From contig CALGIJ010000012.1 of assembly GCA_937915545.1 (NCBI GenBank), positions 124,001-188,000 of the forward strand: a stretch of 64,000 nt of DNA, written 5' to 3'. The notes beneath the pieces are model-generated. The model saw only the letters and a program-made list of their open reading frames with translations, ran no database searches and was not told the origin of the DNA. Position numbers and translations under genes: made by a program. Numbering within the stretch: position 1 is the stretch's first letter; each line of letters starts with the position of its first letter. Shown here piece by piece: positions 1 through 8,501 of this stretch. The stretch comes from an uncultured Desulfobacterales bacterium (GTDB taxonomy: Bacteria; Desulfobacterota; Desulfobulbia; Desulfobulbales; Desulfocapsaceae).

Positions 1-31
1 CGCGAAGAAGAGAGGTTCACGTAGCGAGACC

Positions 32-46
32 CGCTGCCAGGCAGCG
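32..46. repeat. Short inverted repeat near the window edge
   Basis: Six-base arms cgctgc and gcagcg flank a 3-base loop. No T-tract follows. It lies in the 129 bases before topB, where I see no gene. It could be the end of an upstream transcription unit, but the edge prevents a decision. Confidence 0.25.
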
Positions 47-129
47 TGCGGAGCGATTCTCCAGGGACCGGCAACTTCCCGCCCGCAAAGGGGTTGCACC
101 TTGAAAAACCGCCGTCATCCACTGAATTC

Positions 130-2628
130 ATGTCTGAAAAAACACTGATCATCGCCGAGAAGCCGAGCGTCGCCTCCGATCTGGTGAAAGTCTTGCCGGG
201 GAAGTTCACCAGGGAAAAGACCCACTTCGAGGGGGAGTCCTATGTCGTCTCCTTCGCTATCGGCCATCTCGTCTCCATCTGCTATCCCGAGGAAATCGAC
301 CCCGCCTATCAGAAGTGGGACATGGCCAACCTGCCCATTCTCCCCGAGACCTTCCCGCTGAAAGGCCTCGACGGAACCAAGGCGCAGCTTGGCACCCTGC
401 AGAAACTGATCCGCCGCCGCGACATCACCACCATCGTCAACGCCTGCGACGCCGGTCGTGAGGGTGAGCTGATCTTTAAATATATCGTCAAATACGTGTG
501 GAACGCCTCGGTGGCGGGCAAGACCTTCAAGCGCCTGTGGCTGCAATCGATGACCGCAGATTCCATCCGCACCGCCTTCTCGGCCCTGCGCAACGATGAC
601 GAGATGCGCCCCCTCGAAGACGCCGCCCTGTGCCGCTCAGAGTCGGACTGGCTCATCGGCATCAACGCCACCCGCGCCCTCACCGGCTACAACTCCCGCC
701 GTGGGGGTTTCTTCCTCACCCCCTGCGGCCGGGTGCAGACACCAACCCTGTCATTACTCGTCAAGCGCGAACGAACCCGGCTCGCCTTTGTGGCCAGGCC
801 TTACTGGAATATCCAGGCAACTTTTGCCTGCGGTTCCCTTCTCTATCAGGGCAAGTGGATCGACCCGCAATTCGCCAGGGATCCCGACGACGCCTTGGAC
901 CGCGCCGACCGGCTGTGGGACAAGGCCCAGGCCGAGGCCATCGCTGCGCAATGCCAGGATGGTATAGCCACGGTCGAGGAAGAGAGCAAGAAGAGCAGCC
1001 AGGGAGCGCCGCCGCTCTACGACCTCACCCTGCTGCAGCGCGAGGCCAACTCCCGCTTCGGCCTCTCCGCCAAGAACACCCTGGCCCTGGCCCAGGCCCT
1101 CTACGAGAAGCACAAGGTACTCACCTACCCGCGTACCGACAGCAAGCACCTGCCCGAGGACTACCTGCAATCGACGAAAGAGGTCATGCAGCGGCTTGGC
1201 GGCGGGGACTTCGGGCCTCTGGCCAACGCGGCCCTGGCCAAGAACTATCTCCGCCCCGACAAGCGCATCTTCAACGACGCCAAGGTCTCCGACCATCACG
1301 CCATCATCCCTACCACCCTCTTGCCCACCAAACTCAACGAGTTCGAGAGCAAGATCTACAATATGGTGGCGCAGCGCTTCATCGCCGTATTCTATCCCCC
1401 GGCGGTCTTTCTCAACACCCGCCGCCTGTCGCTGGTCAAGGAGCAGACCTTCGTCACCGAGGGGAAAATCCTCCTCGAGGCCGGCTGGAAGAAGGTATAC
1501 GACAGCGGCGACAATGACCGCAGCCTCGACCCGCTGCCGCCCGGCAAGGAGGTACTCTGCCAAAAGCTCGACCTCGCCGAACACCAGACCACCCCCCCGT
1601 CGCGTTACAACGAGGCCACCCTGCTCTCGGCCATGGAGAACTCCGACAAGCTTGTCGAAGACGAAGAACTGGCCGAGGCCATGAAGGAGCGGGGCCTGGG
1701 CACCCCGGCAACCCGAGCGGCCATCATCGAGAAACTCATCAAGGAAAAATACGTCGTCCGCGAGGGCAAGGACCTCGTCCCCACCGGAAAGGCCTTCGAA
1801 CTCCTCGGCCTGCTGGAGGCCATGCGTATCGATGTGCTCGCCTCGCCGGAGATGACCGGGGACTGGGAGTTCAAGCTCAACCGTATTCTCAAGGGACAGT
1901 TCACCCGCGACCAGTTCATGGGCGAGATCCGCAGCATGACCAGGCAGATCATCGAGCGCATCAAGGACTTCGCCACATCGGAGACCGGCCCGGAGGCCCC
2001 CTTCAGCCCGGTGAACGGCATCCGTTACTTTTCCACCCCCACCGCCTACATCTCCGAGGACGGCAGCATCAGCATCCGCAAGATTCTCGGCGGCCGCCCG
2101 CTCAGCGACGACGAGGTGGTTCTCCTCCTGCGCGGCGAGACCATCGGCCCCTTTACCGACTTCCGCTCCAAGAAGGGCAAGCCCTTCGGCGCCTCGGTGC
2201 GTCTCGCCAGCAAAAAGGTGGAATTCATCTTCGCCACCCCGACGAGCGAGGAGGATATCGAGGCGGTCAAGGAAGGCGAGGTGCTCGGCCTGTCCCCCAT
2301 CGACCGCACCCGGGTCTATGCCACGCCGCTCGCCTATATGTCCGAGTCGGCCCTTGACGGGGATCGTAAGAAAGGGTTGAAGATCAGCAGGACCATTCTC
2401 TCCCGCGAGCTCAGCGCCACCCATGTGCGCCAACTCCTCGAACAGGGCCGCACCGAGCTTATCAGCGGCTTCATCTCCAAGAAGAAAAAGCCCTTCGACG
2501 CCTATCTCCTCCTGGCGAAAAATGGTACATTGACGTTTGAATTTCCGCCGCGCAAAGAAAAGGGCCCCAAGCAAAACCCGTTGACAGCCGCACCAGAAAA
2601 AGGCACAAAGAGCCATGAAACCGATTAA
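130..2628 (+). CDS. topB: DNA topoisomerase III (type IA)
   Basis: Type IA topoisomerase that relaxes and decatenates DNA through a 5'-phosphotyrosine link. The product is 832 residues. The N-terminal Toprim domain opens with IIAEKPSVA and has the acidic motif DAGREGE. The active-site tyrosine lies in YPRTDS (about Y333). The C-terminus carries two copies of a topoisomerase III C-terminal repeat, each with an ISxxIL...G.F.SKK(K/G)KPF pattern, and no Cys4 zinc fingers, which separates it from TopA. The ATG at 130 is preferred because the conserved MSEKTLIIAEKPS start follows directly; an in-frame GTG at 46 would add 28 low-complexity residues. No clear Shine-Dalgarno is seen before either. The 3' end overlaps rsfS by 14 bases, so the two are probably co-transcribed. 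Confidence 0.95.
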   Translation: MSEKTLIIAEKPSVASDLVKVLPGKFTREKTHFEGESYVVSFAIGHLVSICYPEEIDPAYQKWDMANLPILPETFPLKGLDGTKAQLGTLQKLIRRRDITTIVNACDAGREGELIFKYIVKYVWNASVAGKTFKRLWLQSMTADSIRTAFSALRNDDEMRPLEDAALCRSESDWLIGINATRALTGYNSRRGGFFLTPCGRVQTPTLSLLVKRERTRLAFVARPYWNIQATFACGSLLYQGKWIDPQFARDPDDALDRADRLWDKAQAEAIAAQCQDGIATVEEESKKSSQGAPPLYDLTLLQREANSRFGLSAKNTLALAQALYEKHKVLTYPRTDSKHLPEDYLQSTKEVMQRLGGGDFGPLANAALAKNYLRPDKRIFNDAKVSDHHAIIPTTLLPTKLNEFESKIYNMVAQRFIAVFYPPAVFLNTRRLSLVKEQTFVTEGKILLEAGWKKVYDSGDNDRSLDPLPPGKEVLCQKLDLAEHQTTPPSRYNEATLLSAMENSDKLVEDEELAEAMKERGLGTPATRAAIIEKLIKEKYVVREGKDLVPTGKAFELLGLLEAMRIDVLASPEMTGDWEFKLNRILKGQFTRDQFMGEIRSMTRQIIERIKDFATSETGPEAPFSPVNGIRYFSTPTAYISEDGSISIRKILGGRPLSDDEVVLLLRGETIGPFTDFRSKKGKPFGASVRLASKKVEFIFATPTSEEDIEAVKEGEVLGLSPIDRTRVYATPLAYMSESALDGDRKKGLKISRTILSRELSATHVRQLLEQGRTELISGFISKKKKPFDAYLLLAKNGTLTFEFPPRKEKGPKQNPLTAAPEKGTKSHETD

Positions 2629-2992
2629 GAAAGAACTGGCCGACAAGAGCGGCCTGGAACTGGCCCGCATCTGCGCCGCCGCCGCCCTCGACACCAAGGC
2701 CGAGGAACTGGTCATTCTCGATGTCCGCGGCCTGGCCTCCTTTACCGAGTATTTCGTCATCATGAACGGCAGGTCCACCCGCCATGTCCAGGCATTGGCC
2801 GAGGCGGTGGAAGGGGCCCTGCGCTCCAAGCGGGTCAAGGCCTCCACTGCCGAAGGCATCGCCGAGGGGCTGTGGGTGCTTCTCGATTTCGACGACGTCA
2901 TCGTCCATATCTTCTATCACGAGCAGCGCAGGTTCTACGACCTCGAAGGGCTCTGGTCCCAGGCAAAACGCATCGACCCGGCCGCCGGCTGA
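2615..2992 (+). CDS. rsfS: Ribosomal silencing factor RsfS (YbeB/Iojap family)
   Basis: RsfS binds uL14 on the large ribosomal subunit and blocks subunit joining when nutrients are scarce (family knowledge). The protein is 125 residues, normal for the family. The diagnostic blocks are present: LDVRGLASFTEYFVI, then GLWVLLDFDDVIVHIF and a FYDLEGLW end. The start ATG lies inside the last codons of topB (14-base overlap), suggesting translational coupling. rsfS more often sits by nadD or rlmH; here rlmH is about 31 kb away. Confidence 0.93.
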   Translation: MKPIKKELADKSGLELARICAAAALDTKAEELVILDVRGLASFTEYFVIMNGRSTRHVQALAEAVEGALRSKRVKASTAEGIAEGLWVLLDFDDVIVHIFYHEQRRFYDLEGLWSQAKRIDPAAG

Positions 2993-3056
2993 AATGTCCC
3001 GCCCCCCGTGCCATCGCCGGTCGACAATCCAGCCGACCTGAAATTACGCAACGACT

Positions 3057-4460
3057 ATGCACTATTTAAGCACCAGGGGGAAGATATCCCCGATTCCGTT
3101 CACTGAGGCCGTGCTCATGGGGCTGGCGGAAGACGGCGGTCTGCTCCTGCCGCGCACCATTCCGCGTATCGGCTCCGAAACCTTCGCCTCGTGGCAGAAG
3201 CTCGGTTACGCCGACCTCGCCTTCGAGGTCATGTCGCGGTTCATCGACGACATCCCGGTGAGCCACCTCAAGGACATCATCACCAGGTCCTACGCCACCT
3301 TCGTTCACAAGGAGGTCACCCCGCTGGCGCATCACGGTGACGTCCACATCCTCGAGCTCTTCCACGGACCGACCCTGGCCTTCAAGGACGTCGCCCTGCA
3401 GTTCCTCGGCAACCTCTTCGCCTATCTCCTCGACCGCGACAACAGCTCGCTCAATATCCTCGGGGCGACCTCCGGCGACACCGGGTCCGCTGCCATCTGC
3501 GGGGTGCGCGGCAAGGAGCGCATCAAGATCTTCATCCTCCACCCCCACGGCCGCGTCAGCCCGGTGCAGGAGAAGCAGATGACCACGGTCCTCGACGACA
3601 ACGTCTTCAACATCGCCATCCGCGGCTCCTTCGACGACGGCCAGGCCATCGTCAAGAAGATCTTCGGCGATGTCGAGTTCAAGAACGCCTACCGCCTCGG
3701 CGCCATCAACTCGATCAACTGGGCGCGGGTCCTGGCCCAGGTGGTCTACTACGTGCGCAGCTGCCTGCACGTGCTGGGCCACGAAAAGGATACTTCCGTC
3801 GACTTCGCCATTCCCACCGGCAACTTCGGCGATATCTTCGCCGGCTACATCGCCAAGAAGATGCTGCCGCCGGGGACCATCCGCCAGTTGGTGCTGGCCA
3901 CCAACGACAACGATATCCTGGCCCGCTTCGTCGCCACCGGCCACTACGCCCTGGGCCCGGTGCGCATCACCTCCAGCCCGTCCATGGACATCCAGGCGGC
4001 CTCCAACTTCGAGCGTTACCTCTATTATCTCGAGGATGGCGACCCGGTGCATACCCGTGAGCTGATGGAGGAATTCGCCAAGTCCGGGAAAATCGACCTC
4101 TCCGGCCGCCACGACCAGATCCGCCGCGACTTCTGCGCCTGCGCCGTCTCCGAGGCCGAAGTGGTGGAGACCATCGCCAAGTTCCACCAGGAGCACGGCT
4201 ACGTCCTCGACCCCCACACCGCCGTCGGCGTCAGGGCGGCGAGCCGCTTCAAGACCGGCGGCGTGCCCATGGTCTGCCTGGCCACCGCCCACCCGGCCAA
4301 GTTCGCCACGGTGGTGGAAAGCGCCATCGGCGCTCCCGTCGATATGCCCCCGGCCCTGACCGGCATCCTCGAGCGGGAGTCGCGATGCGAGATCATGGAT
4401 GCGCGGCGCGAGGCGGTGCAGGCCTATGTCGCCCTGCACGCCGGCGGGGCCGGGCAATAA
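3057..4460 (+). CDS. thrC: Threonine synthase
   Basis: PLP-dependent enzyme converting O-phosphohomoserine to threonine in the cytoplasm. The product is 467 residues, the length of the longer enterobacterial or yeast-like class. The N-terminus YLSTRGKISPIPFTEAVLMG is typical, and the PLP-binding lysine lies in FHGPTLAFKD. The glycine-rich PLP phosphate loop is GATSGDTGSAA. It starts 64 bases after rsfS on the same strand. No homoserine kinase or homoserine dehydrogenase gene lies next to it in this window. Confidence 0.95.
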   Translation: MHYLSTRGKISPIPFTEAVLMGLAEDGGLLLPRTIPRIGSETFASWQKLGYADLAFEVMSRFIDDIPVSHLKDIITRSYATFVHKEVTPLAHHGDVHILELFHGPTLAFKDVALQFLGNLFAYLLDRDNSSLNILGATSGDTGSAAICGVRGKERIKIFILHPHGRVSPVQEKQMTTVLDDNVFNIAIRGSFDDGQAIVKKIFGDVEFKNAYRLGAINSINWARVLAQVVYYVRSCLHVLGHEKDTSVDFAIPTGNFGDIFAGYIAKKMLPPGTIRQLVLATNDNDILARFVATGHYALGPVRITSSPSMDIQAASNFERYLYYLEDGDPVHTRELMEEFAKSGKIDLSGRHDQIRRDFCACAVSEAEVVETIAKFHQEHGYVLDPHTAVGVRAASRFKTGGVPMVCLATAHPAKFATVVESAIGAPVDMPPALTGILERESRCEIMDARREAVQAYVALHAGGAGQ

Positions 4461-4562
4461 AGTGAACGCTTTGGCTTTGCGGCGCTTGCAGCGGCCCCGG
4501 CCTGCACCGCGAGGTCCGCAACAAGACACCGCCGGCCGCTCCCAACCTGCGGCGGAGGAATC

Positions 4563-4596
4563 TTGACAGAACCACGAGACTACTCTAATGTCTCGT
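4563..4596 (+). promoter_or_regulatory. Candidate sigma70 promoter with operator-like inverted repeat upstream of tatA
   Basis: A perfect -35 hexamer TTGACA (4563-4568) is followed by a 17-base spacer and TAATGT (4586-4591), which keeps the key T1, A2 and T6 of a -10 box. A perfect 7-base inverted repeat, ACGAGAC at 4574-4580 and GTCTCGT at 4590-4596, straddles the -10. That is the position of a repressor operator. It would drive the two tatA-type genes 70-90 bases downstream. Confidence 0.5.
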
Positions 4597-4664
4597 CCAA
4601 GGGCATCCGCCAGACACCCTGGCCGCTGCCGTTCGATATTGACGCATTTTTTACGAGGTAGAAC

Positions 4665-4856
4665 ATGTTTGGACTCGGTATGCCGGAATTGATCGTCATC
4701 CTGGTGATCATCGTCATCATCTTCGGTGCCGGCAAGCTGCCGGAGATCGGTTCCGGAATCGGCAAGGGCATCAAGAATTTCAAGGAGGCGACCCGCAAGG
4801 AAGAGGAGCCCAAGAAACTCGACGAGTCCGACAAGGAGCCGGAAAACAAGGCCTAG
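4665..4856 (+). CDS. tatA: TatA/TatE-family twin-arginine translocase subunit (copy 1)
   Basis: Small membrane subunit that forms the protein-conducting assembly of the Tat pathway, which exports folded cofactor proteins. It has 63 residues. The N-terminus MFGLGMPELIVILVIIVIIF is the single transmembrane helix; the hinge FGAGKLPEIGSGIGKG follows, then an amphipathic helix and a charged tail. A GAGG Shine-Dalgarno lies just upstream. It is followed 27 bases later by a second TatA-type gene. No tatB-like or tatC gene is visible nearby, so the partner TatC must be elsewhere. Confidence 0.93.
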   Translation: MFGLGMPELIVILVIIVIIFGAGKLPEIGSGIGKGIKNFKEATRKEEEPKKLDESDKEPENKA

Positions 4857-4883
4857 CGGCCGCAACGCCTACACGGTGAAGAG

Positions 4884-5138
4884 ATGTTTGGACTGGGAAC
4901 ACCCGAACTCATAGTCATACTCGCCATCGCCTTCCTCGTCTTCGGCGGCAAGAAGCTGCCGGAACTTGGTGCCGGACTTGGCAAGGCGATCAGCTCGTTC
5001 AAGAACGGCCTCAAGGATGTCGAACAAGGCGGCAAGAACCTCATCGACGATATCCCCGGCGTCAAGGAAGCGGCCGAAGTCAAAGCCCAGGTGGACAAGG
5101 TCAAGGATCTCGGCAAGCTCGACAACATCCTGAGATAG
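4884..5138 (+). CDS. tatA: TatA/TatE-family twin-arginine translocase subunit (copy 2)
   Basis: A second TatA-like protein of 84 residues. It has the same architecture: one N-terminal hydrophobic helix (starting MFGLGTPELIVILA), the hinge FGGKKLPELGAGLGKA and an amphipathic helix. The C-terminal tail is longer, about 40 charged residues with VKAQVDKVKDL coiled-coil character. The paralogues are close in the first 40 residues and diverge after. The longer copy could fill a TatB-like role, but its N-terminus is TatA-like, so this is only a possibility. A weak GAAGAG Shine-Dalgarno precedes it. Confidence 0.9.
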   Translation: MFGLGTPELIVILAIAFLVFGGKKLPELGAGLGKAISSFKNGLKDVEQGGKNLIDDIPGVKEAAEVKAQVDKVKDLGKLDNILR

Positions 5139-5693
5139 CTCCCCACCACCGGCGTTTTCGCACCCTGCGGCGGCACAGCTGATACAACACGCCGCCCCGC
5201 AGGGCGTGTGACATGCCACGCCCTCCCCTCCCCTCTGGAAAGCCATAGGGCCATCCTCCGGCCGCGTCAGCAGGGGACAGTCCTTCCCCGCCAGAACCAT
5301 ACAACTTACCTTATCGGCAGGTCTCCGTCGACTTTCCCTTGAGATTCCGCCACGCTCAGCAAGAAGACAGGTGCCCGGCGCAGCTCGCTGACAGGGGCGC
5401 CCCTTTATTGCATTATTTCCCCCCAGCCCCCTTTGCTTGCCGACCCATATCTGGTTCGGCACGTTGCACCTGTTGACATCAGGCGCCAAGTGGTTCGCCC
5501 ACAATGTTTATGAAAATTCTGCTCTCCCTTCTTGTCATTTTATAAATTCTTGACTTTTTTGTTACAAGCAGATAAAGCAAACGAACAGATCATACGTTTT
5601 TGTATTTATCCGGCCAAGCTTATCAGCAATAACAGCCGGATAGCGGCCACCGGCCCCCTGCAGGGCCCAGCTTCAACCCCTCCGGAGAGTTCT
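5139..5693. other. 555-base gap between tatA and the glutamate synthase operon
   Basis: The only stretch over 300 bases without a convincing gene. Near its start are two mutually exclusive hairpins: CCCTGCGG (5163-5170) with CCGCAGGG (5197-5204), and ACACGCC (5187-5193) with GGCGTGT (5203-5209). A perfect TTGACA lies at 5473-5478 without a well-spaced -10. The last 170 bases are markedly more AT-rich than the surroundings and contain a further candidate promoter. I recognise no riboswitch. Confidence 0.5.
5550..5577 (+). promoter_or_regulatory. Weak candidate promoter for the glutamate synthase operon
   Basis: TTGACT at 5550-5555 precedes an AT-rich GATAAAG at 5571-5577, giving a 15- to 16-base spacer. 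It lies in the AT-rich end of the intergenic gap, about 120 bases before the amidotransferase ATG, so the leader would be long. The spacing is short, so the call is tentative. Confidence 0.3.
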
Positions 5694-6833
5694 ATGTGTC
5701 GACTAGCCCTGAAAACGGCGCGAGAGCCGTTTTCCCCCTACGAGGTCCTGACCGCCATGGAGGCCATGAAAGAAGGTTACGATGGCTCCGGGCTCGGTCT
5801 ACTCCTGCGTGGGATGGAATTTGAAGATTTCAAGTACAACCCGCGCTTCCCCATTCTCTCCGGCATCGCCCATACCGAAAAGGCCTGGTACCGCATGACC
5901 GATTATATGGAGGAGATGGAGTACGAGCTCAAGTACGACCATCGCTTTGCCATGCGCCCGGAATTGATCGAGGCCAAGGATCGCTACCGCTACTTCATGC
6001 GCGCCTACCGCATGCCGGTGGAGTTCCGCGACGAGAGCGACGAACTGCGCGAGGCCGAGCTGCTGCGGGCGCGTCTCGCTCTGCGCAATCTCAGCACCGA
6101 GGAAGACCCGCTGACCATCTTCTCCTTCTACCCCGACGTGGCGATGATCAAGGAAGTCGGCTGGCCGATGCAGATCGGCGACGCCCTCTGCCTCCACGAC
6201 GGCCAGCTGAAGTCGCGGGTGTGCATGGCCCAGGGGCGGCAGAACACCAACTACGACATCAACCTCTACGCCTGCCACCCCTTCTTCATCCAGGGCATCT
6301 CGACCATGACCAACGGCGAGAACACCGCCTTCGTGCCCATCCGCGACTGGCTGCTGGGGCGCAATCTCCCCGGATATGTCGGCTATCACAGCGACAGCGA
6401 GGTCTTCACCCATATCCTCCACTACACCCTCAAGCACCTTCGCCTGCCGCTGCAGGCCTACAAACATATTATCACCCCGCTCAGCACCGGCGAGCTCTCC
6501 AGGCACCCGCAGGGGGACTTTCTCACCGGGCTGCGCCAGGCCTGCAAGCGGCTGATCATCGACGGACCCAACGCCGTCATCGGCACCCTCCCCGACGAGA
6601 CCTGCCTGCTGGTCATGGACCAGAAAAAGCTCAGGCCGTCCACCGTCGGCGGCCGCGACGGCGTCTGGGGCATCGCCTCGGAAATCTGCGGCATCCAGGC
6701 GATGATCCCCGACCGCGATCCGTCCCTCGATTTCCAACCCATGCGCGAACATACCGTCATCATTCCCCCCCATAGAAAGGAACTAGAGATATGGTCTCAG
6801 TACGATCGGTTACCCTTACCCCAAGCAGCCTGA
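5694..6833 (+). CDS. Glutamate synthase, glutamine amidotransferase subunit (class II, split type)
   Basis: Class-II (Ntn) glutamine amidotransferase that releases ammonia for glutamate synthesis. It has 379 residues. The start at 5694 is fixed by biology: the second residue is the cysteine (MCRLALKT) that becomes the N-terminal nucleophile, and a GGAGAG Shine-Dalgarno precedes it. Upstream in-frame sequence would bury that cysteine. It corresponds to the N-terminal domain of large GltB, encoded separately as in archaeal-type enzymes. Its 3' end overlaps the next gene by 43 bases in another frame, so the pair is presumably coupled. Confidence 0.88.
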   Translation: MCRLALKTAREPFSPYEVLTAMEAMKEGYDGSGLGLLLRGMEFEDFKYNPRFPILSGIAHTEKAWYRMTDYMEEMEYELKYDHRFAMRPELIEAKDRYRYFMRAYRMPVEFRDESDELREAELLRARLALRNLSTEEDPLTIFSFYPDVAMIKEVGWPMQIGDALCLHDGQLKSRVCMAQGRQNTNYDINLYACHPFFIQGISTMTNGENTAFVPIRDWLLGRNLPGYVGYHSDSEVFTHILHYTLKHLRLPLQAYKHIITPLSTGELSRHPQGDFLTGLRQACKRLIIDGPNAVIGTLPDETCLLVMDQKKLRPSTVGGRDGVWGIASEICGIQAMIPDRDPSLDFQPMREHTVIIPPHRKELEIWSQYDRLPLPQAA

Positions 6834-8431
6834 CCGCCACCGACCTCCCCTGGATCATCGAGCACCGCGAGGACCGCTGCACCCTGTGCGGCAACTGCAC
6901 CGCGATCTGCCCCAAGGGAGCGATCCGCCTGTCGCATATGCGCCAGCGGCTGCCCAGGCTCGATGTCTTCGGCACGCAACGGGGCAGCGAGTACCGCACC
7001 TTTACCGGTATCCGCCAGGAGACCGATCCCGCCAAATTGTGCATCGGCTGCGGCATGTGCGCCATGGTCTGCCCCAACGAGGCCATCACCCCGGTGGCCG
7101 GCACCAACGAAAACCGCACCCTCTTCTTCGAGAATCGCAAGGGCGAGCCGATGAAGCGTGGCGGGCGGCGCAACGCCACCGGCCCGACCCTGCTCGACCG
7201 CATCGTCTTCCACCGCATCTCCATGCTCACCGACCCGGCTCTCGATGCCGGTCGCCACGAGTTCACCGCAACCACCACGCTCGGCCGGGTGCTGTCGCCG
7301 GAGGAATTCCTCAAGCGCACCATGAACGGCGGCTGGATCCCGCCGACTCGCGAAATCTTCCCCTTCATCATCGGCTCGATGTCCTTCGGCGCGCTCTCCC
7401 CCAACATGTGGCTGGGGCTCTTGCAGGGAGTCGCCTACTGCAACGAGGTGCTCGGCCTGCCGGTGGTGATGTGCACCGGCGAGGGCGGCTGCCCGCCGTG
7501 GGTGCTGCGTAGCCCCTACCTGAAGTATATCATCCTGCAGATCGCCTCGGGCTACTTCGGCTGGGACGAGATCATCCGCGCCATCCCCGAGATGCAGTGC
7601 CTGCCGGCAGCCATCGAGATCAAGTACGGCCAGGGCGCCAAACCGGGCGACGGTGGCCTGCTCATGTGGCACAAGGTCTCCAAGCTCATCGCCCGCCTGC
7701 GCGGCGTGCCCGAGGGGGTCGACCTGCCCTCGCCACCGGTCCACCAGACGCTCTACTCCATCGAGGAAAGCGTTATGAAGATGGTGCAGACCATGTCCAT
7801 GGCCTTCCACCACCAGGTTCCGGTCTACCCGAAGATCTCCGCCTCGACCTCGGCCAAGGCGGTGCTCAACAACCTGGTGCGCAACCCCTACGCCGCCGGC
7901 CTGGTCATCGATGGCATCGACGGCGGCACCGGCGCCGCCTACAACATCTCCATGGACGCCACCGGCCACCCCGTGGCCTCCTGCGTCCGCGACTGTTACC
8001 TCGAGCTGGCCAAACAGGGCATGCAGAACGAGATTCCCCTCTTCGCCGCCGGCGGCATCGGCAAGAACGGCAACGTCGCCCAAAACGGCATGGCCATGGT
8101 CATGCTGGGGGCCTCCGGCGTCCACCTCGGCAAGTATATGATGCAGGCTGCCGCCGGCTGCCTCGGCAACGAGAAGAACCGCTGCAACGTCTGCAACCTC
8201 GGTATCTGCCCCAAAGGCATCACCAGCCAGAACCCCAAGCTCTACCGCCGTCTCGACCCGGACAAGGTGGCGGAGCGGGTCGCCGAGGTCTACATGTCGA
8301 TCAACACCGAGGTCAAGAAGATCATGGCGCCGCTGGGACGCTCGCAGAGCCTGCCCATCGGCATGTCCGACGCCATCGGCATCGCCGACAAGGCCGCCGC
8401 CGAACGTCTGCGCATCTCCTATATCTGTTAG
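6791..8431 (+). CDS. Glutamate synthase, FMN-binding central domain with ferredoxin-like N-terminus
   Basis: Carries the FMN site where 2-oxoglutarate and channelled ammonia form glutamate. It has 546 residues. Residues 30-94 hold two 4Fe-4S ferredoxin motifs (C30, C33, C36, C40 and C84, C87, C90, C94). The rest is the GltS FMN barrel, with GSMSFGALSP, IDGIDGGTGAAY and AAGGIG blocks. A late cysteine cluster, NRCNVCNLGICPKG, matches the Fe-S region of GltB. An AAAGGA Shine-Dalgarno precedes the ATG. The extra ferredoxin domain suggests internal electron relay to FMN. The next gene follows after 70 bases containing a strong hairpin. Confidence 0.92.
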   Translation: MVSVRSVTLTPSSLTATDLPWIIEHREDRCTLCGNCTAICPKGAIRLSHMRQRLPRLDVFGTQRGSEYRTFTGIRQETDPAKLCIGCGMCAMVCPNEAITPVAGTNENRTLFFENRKGEPMKRGGRRNATGPTLLDRIVFHRISMLTDPALDAGRHEFTATTTLGRVLSPEEFLKRTMNGGWIPPTREIFPFIIGSMSFGALSPNMWLGLLQGVAYCNEVLGLPVVMCTGEGGCPPWVLRSPYLKYIILQIASGYFGWDEIIRAIPEMQCLPAAIEIKYGQGAKPGDGGLLMWHKVSKLIARLRGVPEGVDLPSPPVHQTLYSIEESVMKMVQTMSMAFHHQVPVYPKISASTSAKAVLNNLVRNPYAAGLVIDGIDGGTGAAYNISMDATGHPVASCVRDCYLELAKQGMQNEIPLFAAGGIGKNGNVAQNGMAMVMLGASGVHLGKYMMQAAAGCLGNEKNRCNVCNLGICPKGITSQNPKLYRRLDPDKVAERVAEVYMSINTEVKKIMAPLGRSQSLPIGMSDAIGIADKAAAERLRISYIC

Positions 8432-8453
8432 CAACCACCTTACCATCAAGTGA

Positions 8454-8482
8454 CGGCGCCCCGGCCAGCTGCCGGGGCGCCG
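8454..8482. repeat. Perfect 12-bp GC hairpin inside the glutamate synthase operon
   Basis: Arms CGGCGCCCCGGC (8454-8465) and GCCGGGGCGCCG (8471-8482) are perfectly complementary around a 5-base loop. No T-tract follows; instead an AAGGAG ribosome site begins 8 bases later. It is better placed as an mRNA stability or processing element, or as a factor-dependent pause, than as an intrinsic terminator. Confidence 0.75.
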
Positions 8483-8501
8483 CATTCGCAAGGAGTTTCC
8501 C

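Noticed and set aside
754..2901. Long open frame (715 codons) antisense to topB and rsfS
   Set aside because: GC-rich third positions leave long antisense frames throughout the window. The product lacks domains, and topB and rsfS are certain.
5440..5475. Possible sigma54 -24/-12 site (GGCACGTTGC)
   Set aside because: The GG and GC elements are only 6 bases apart instead of 10.
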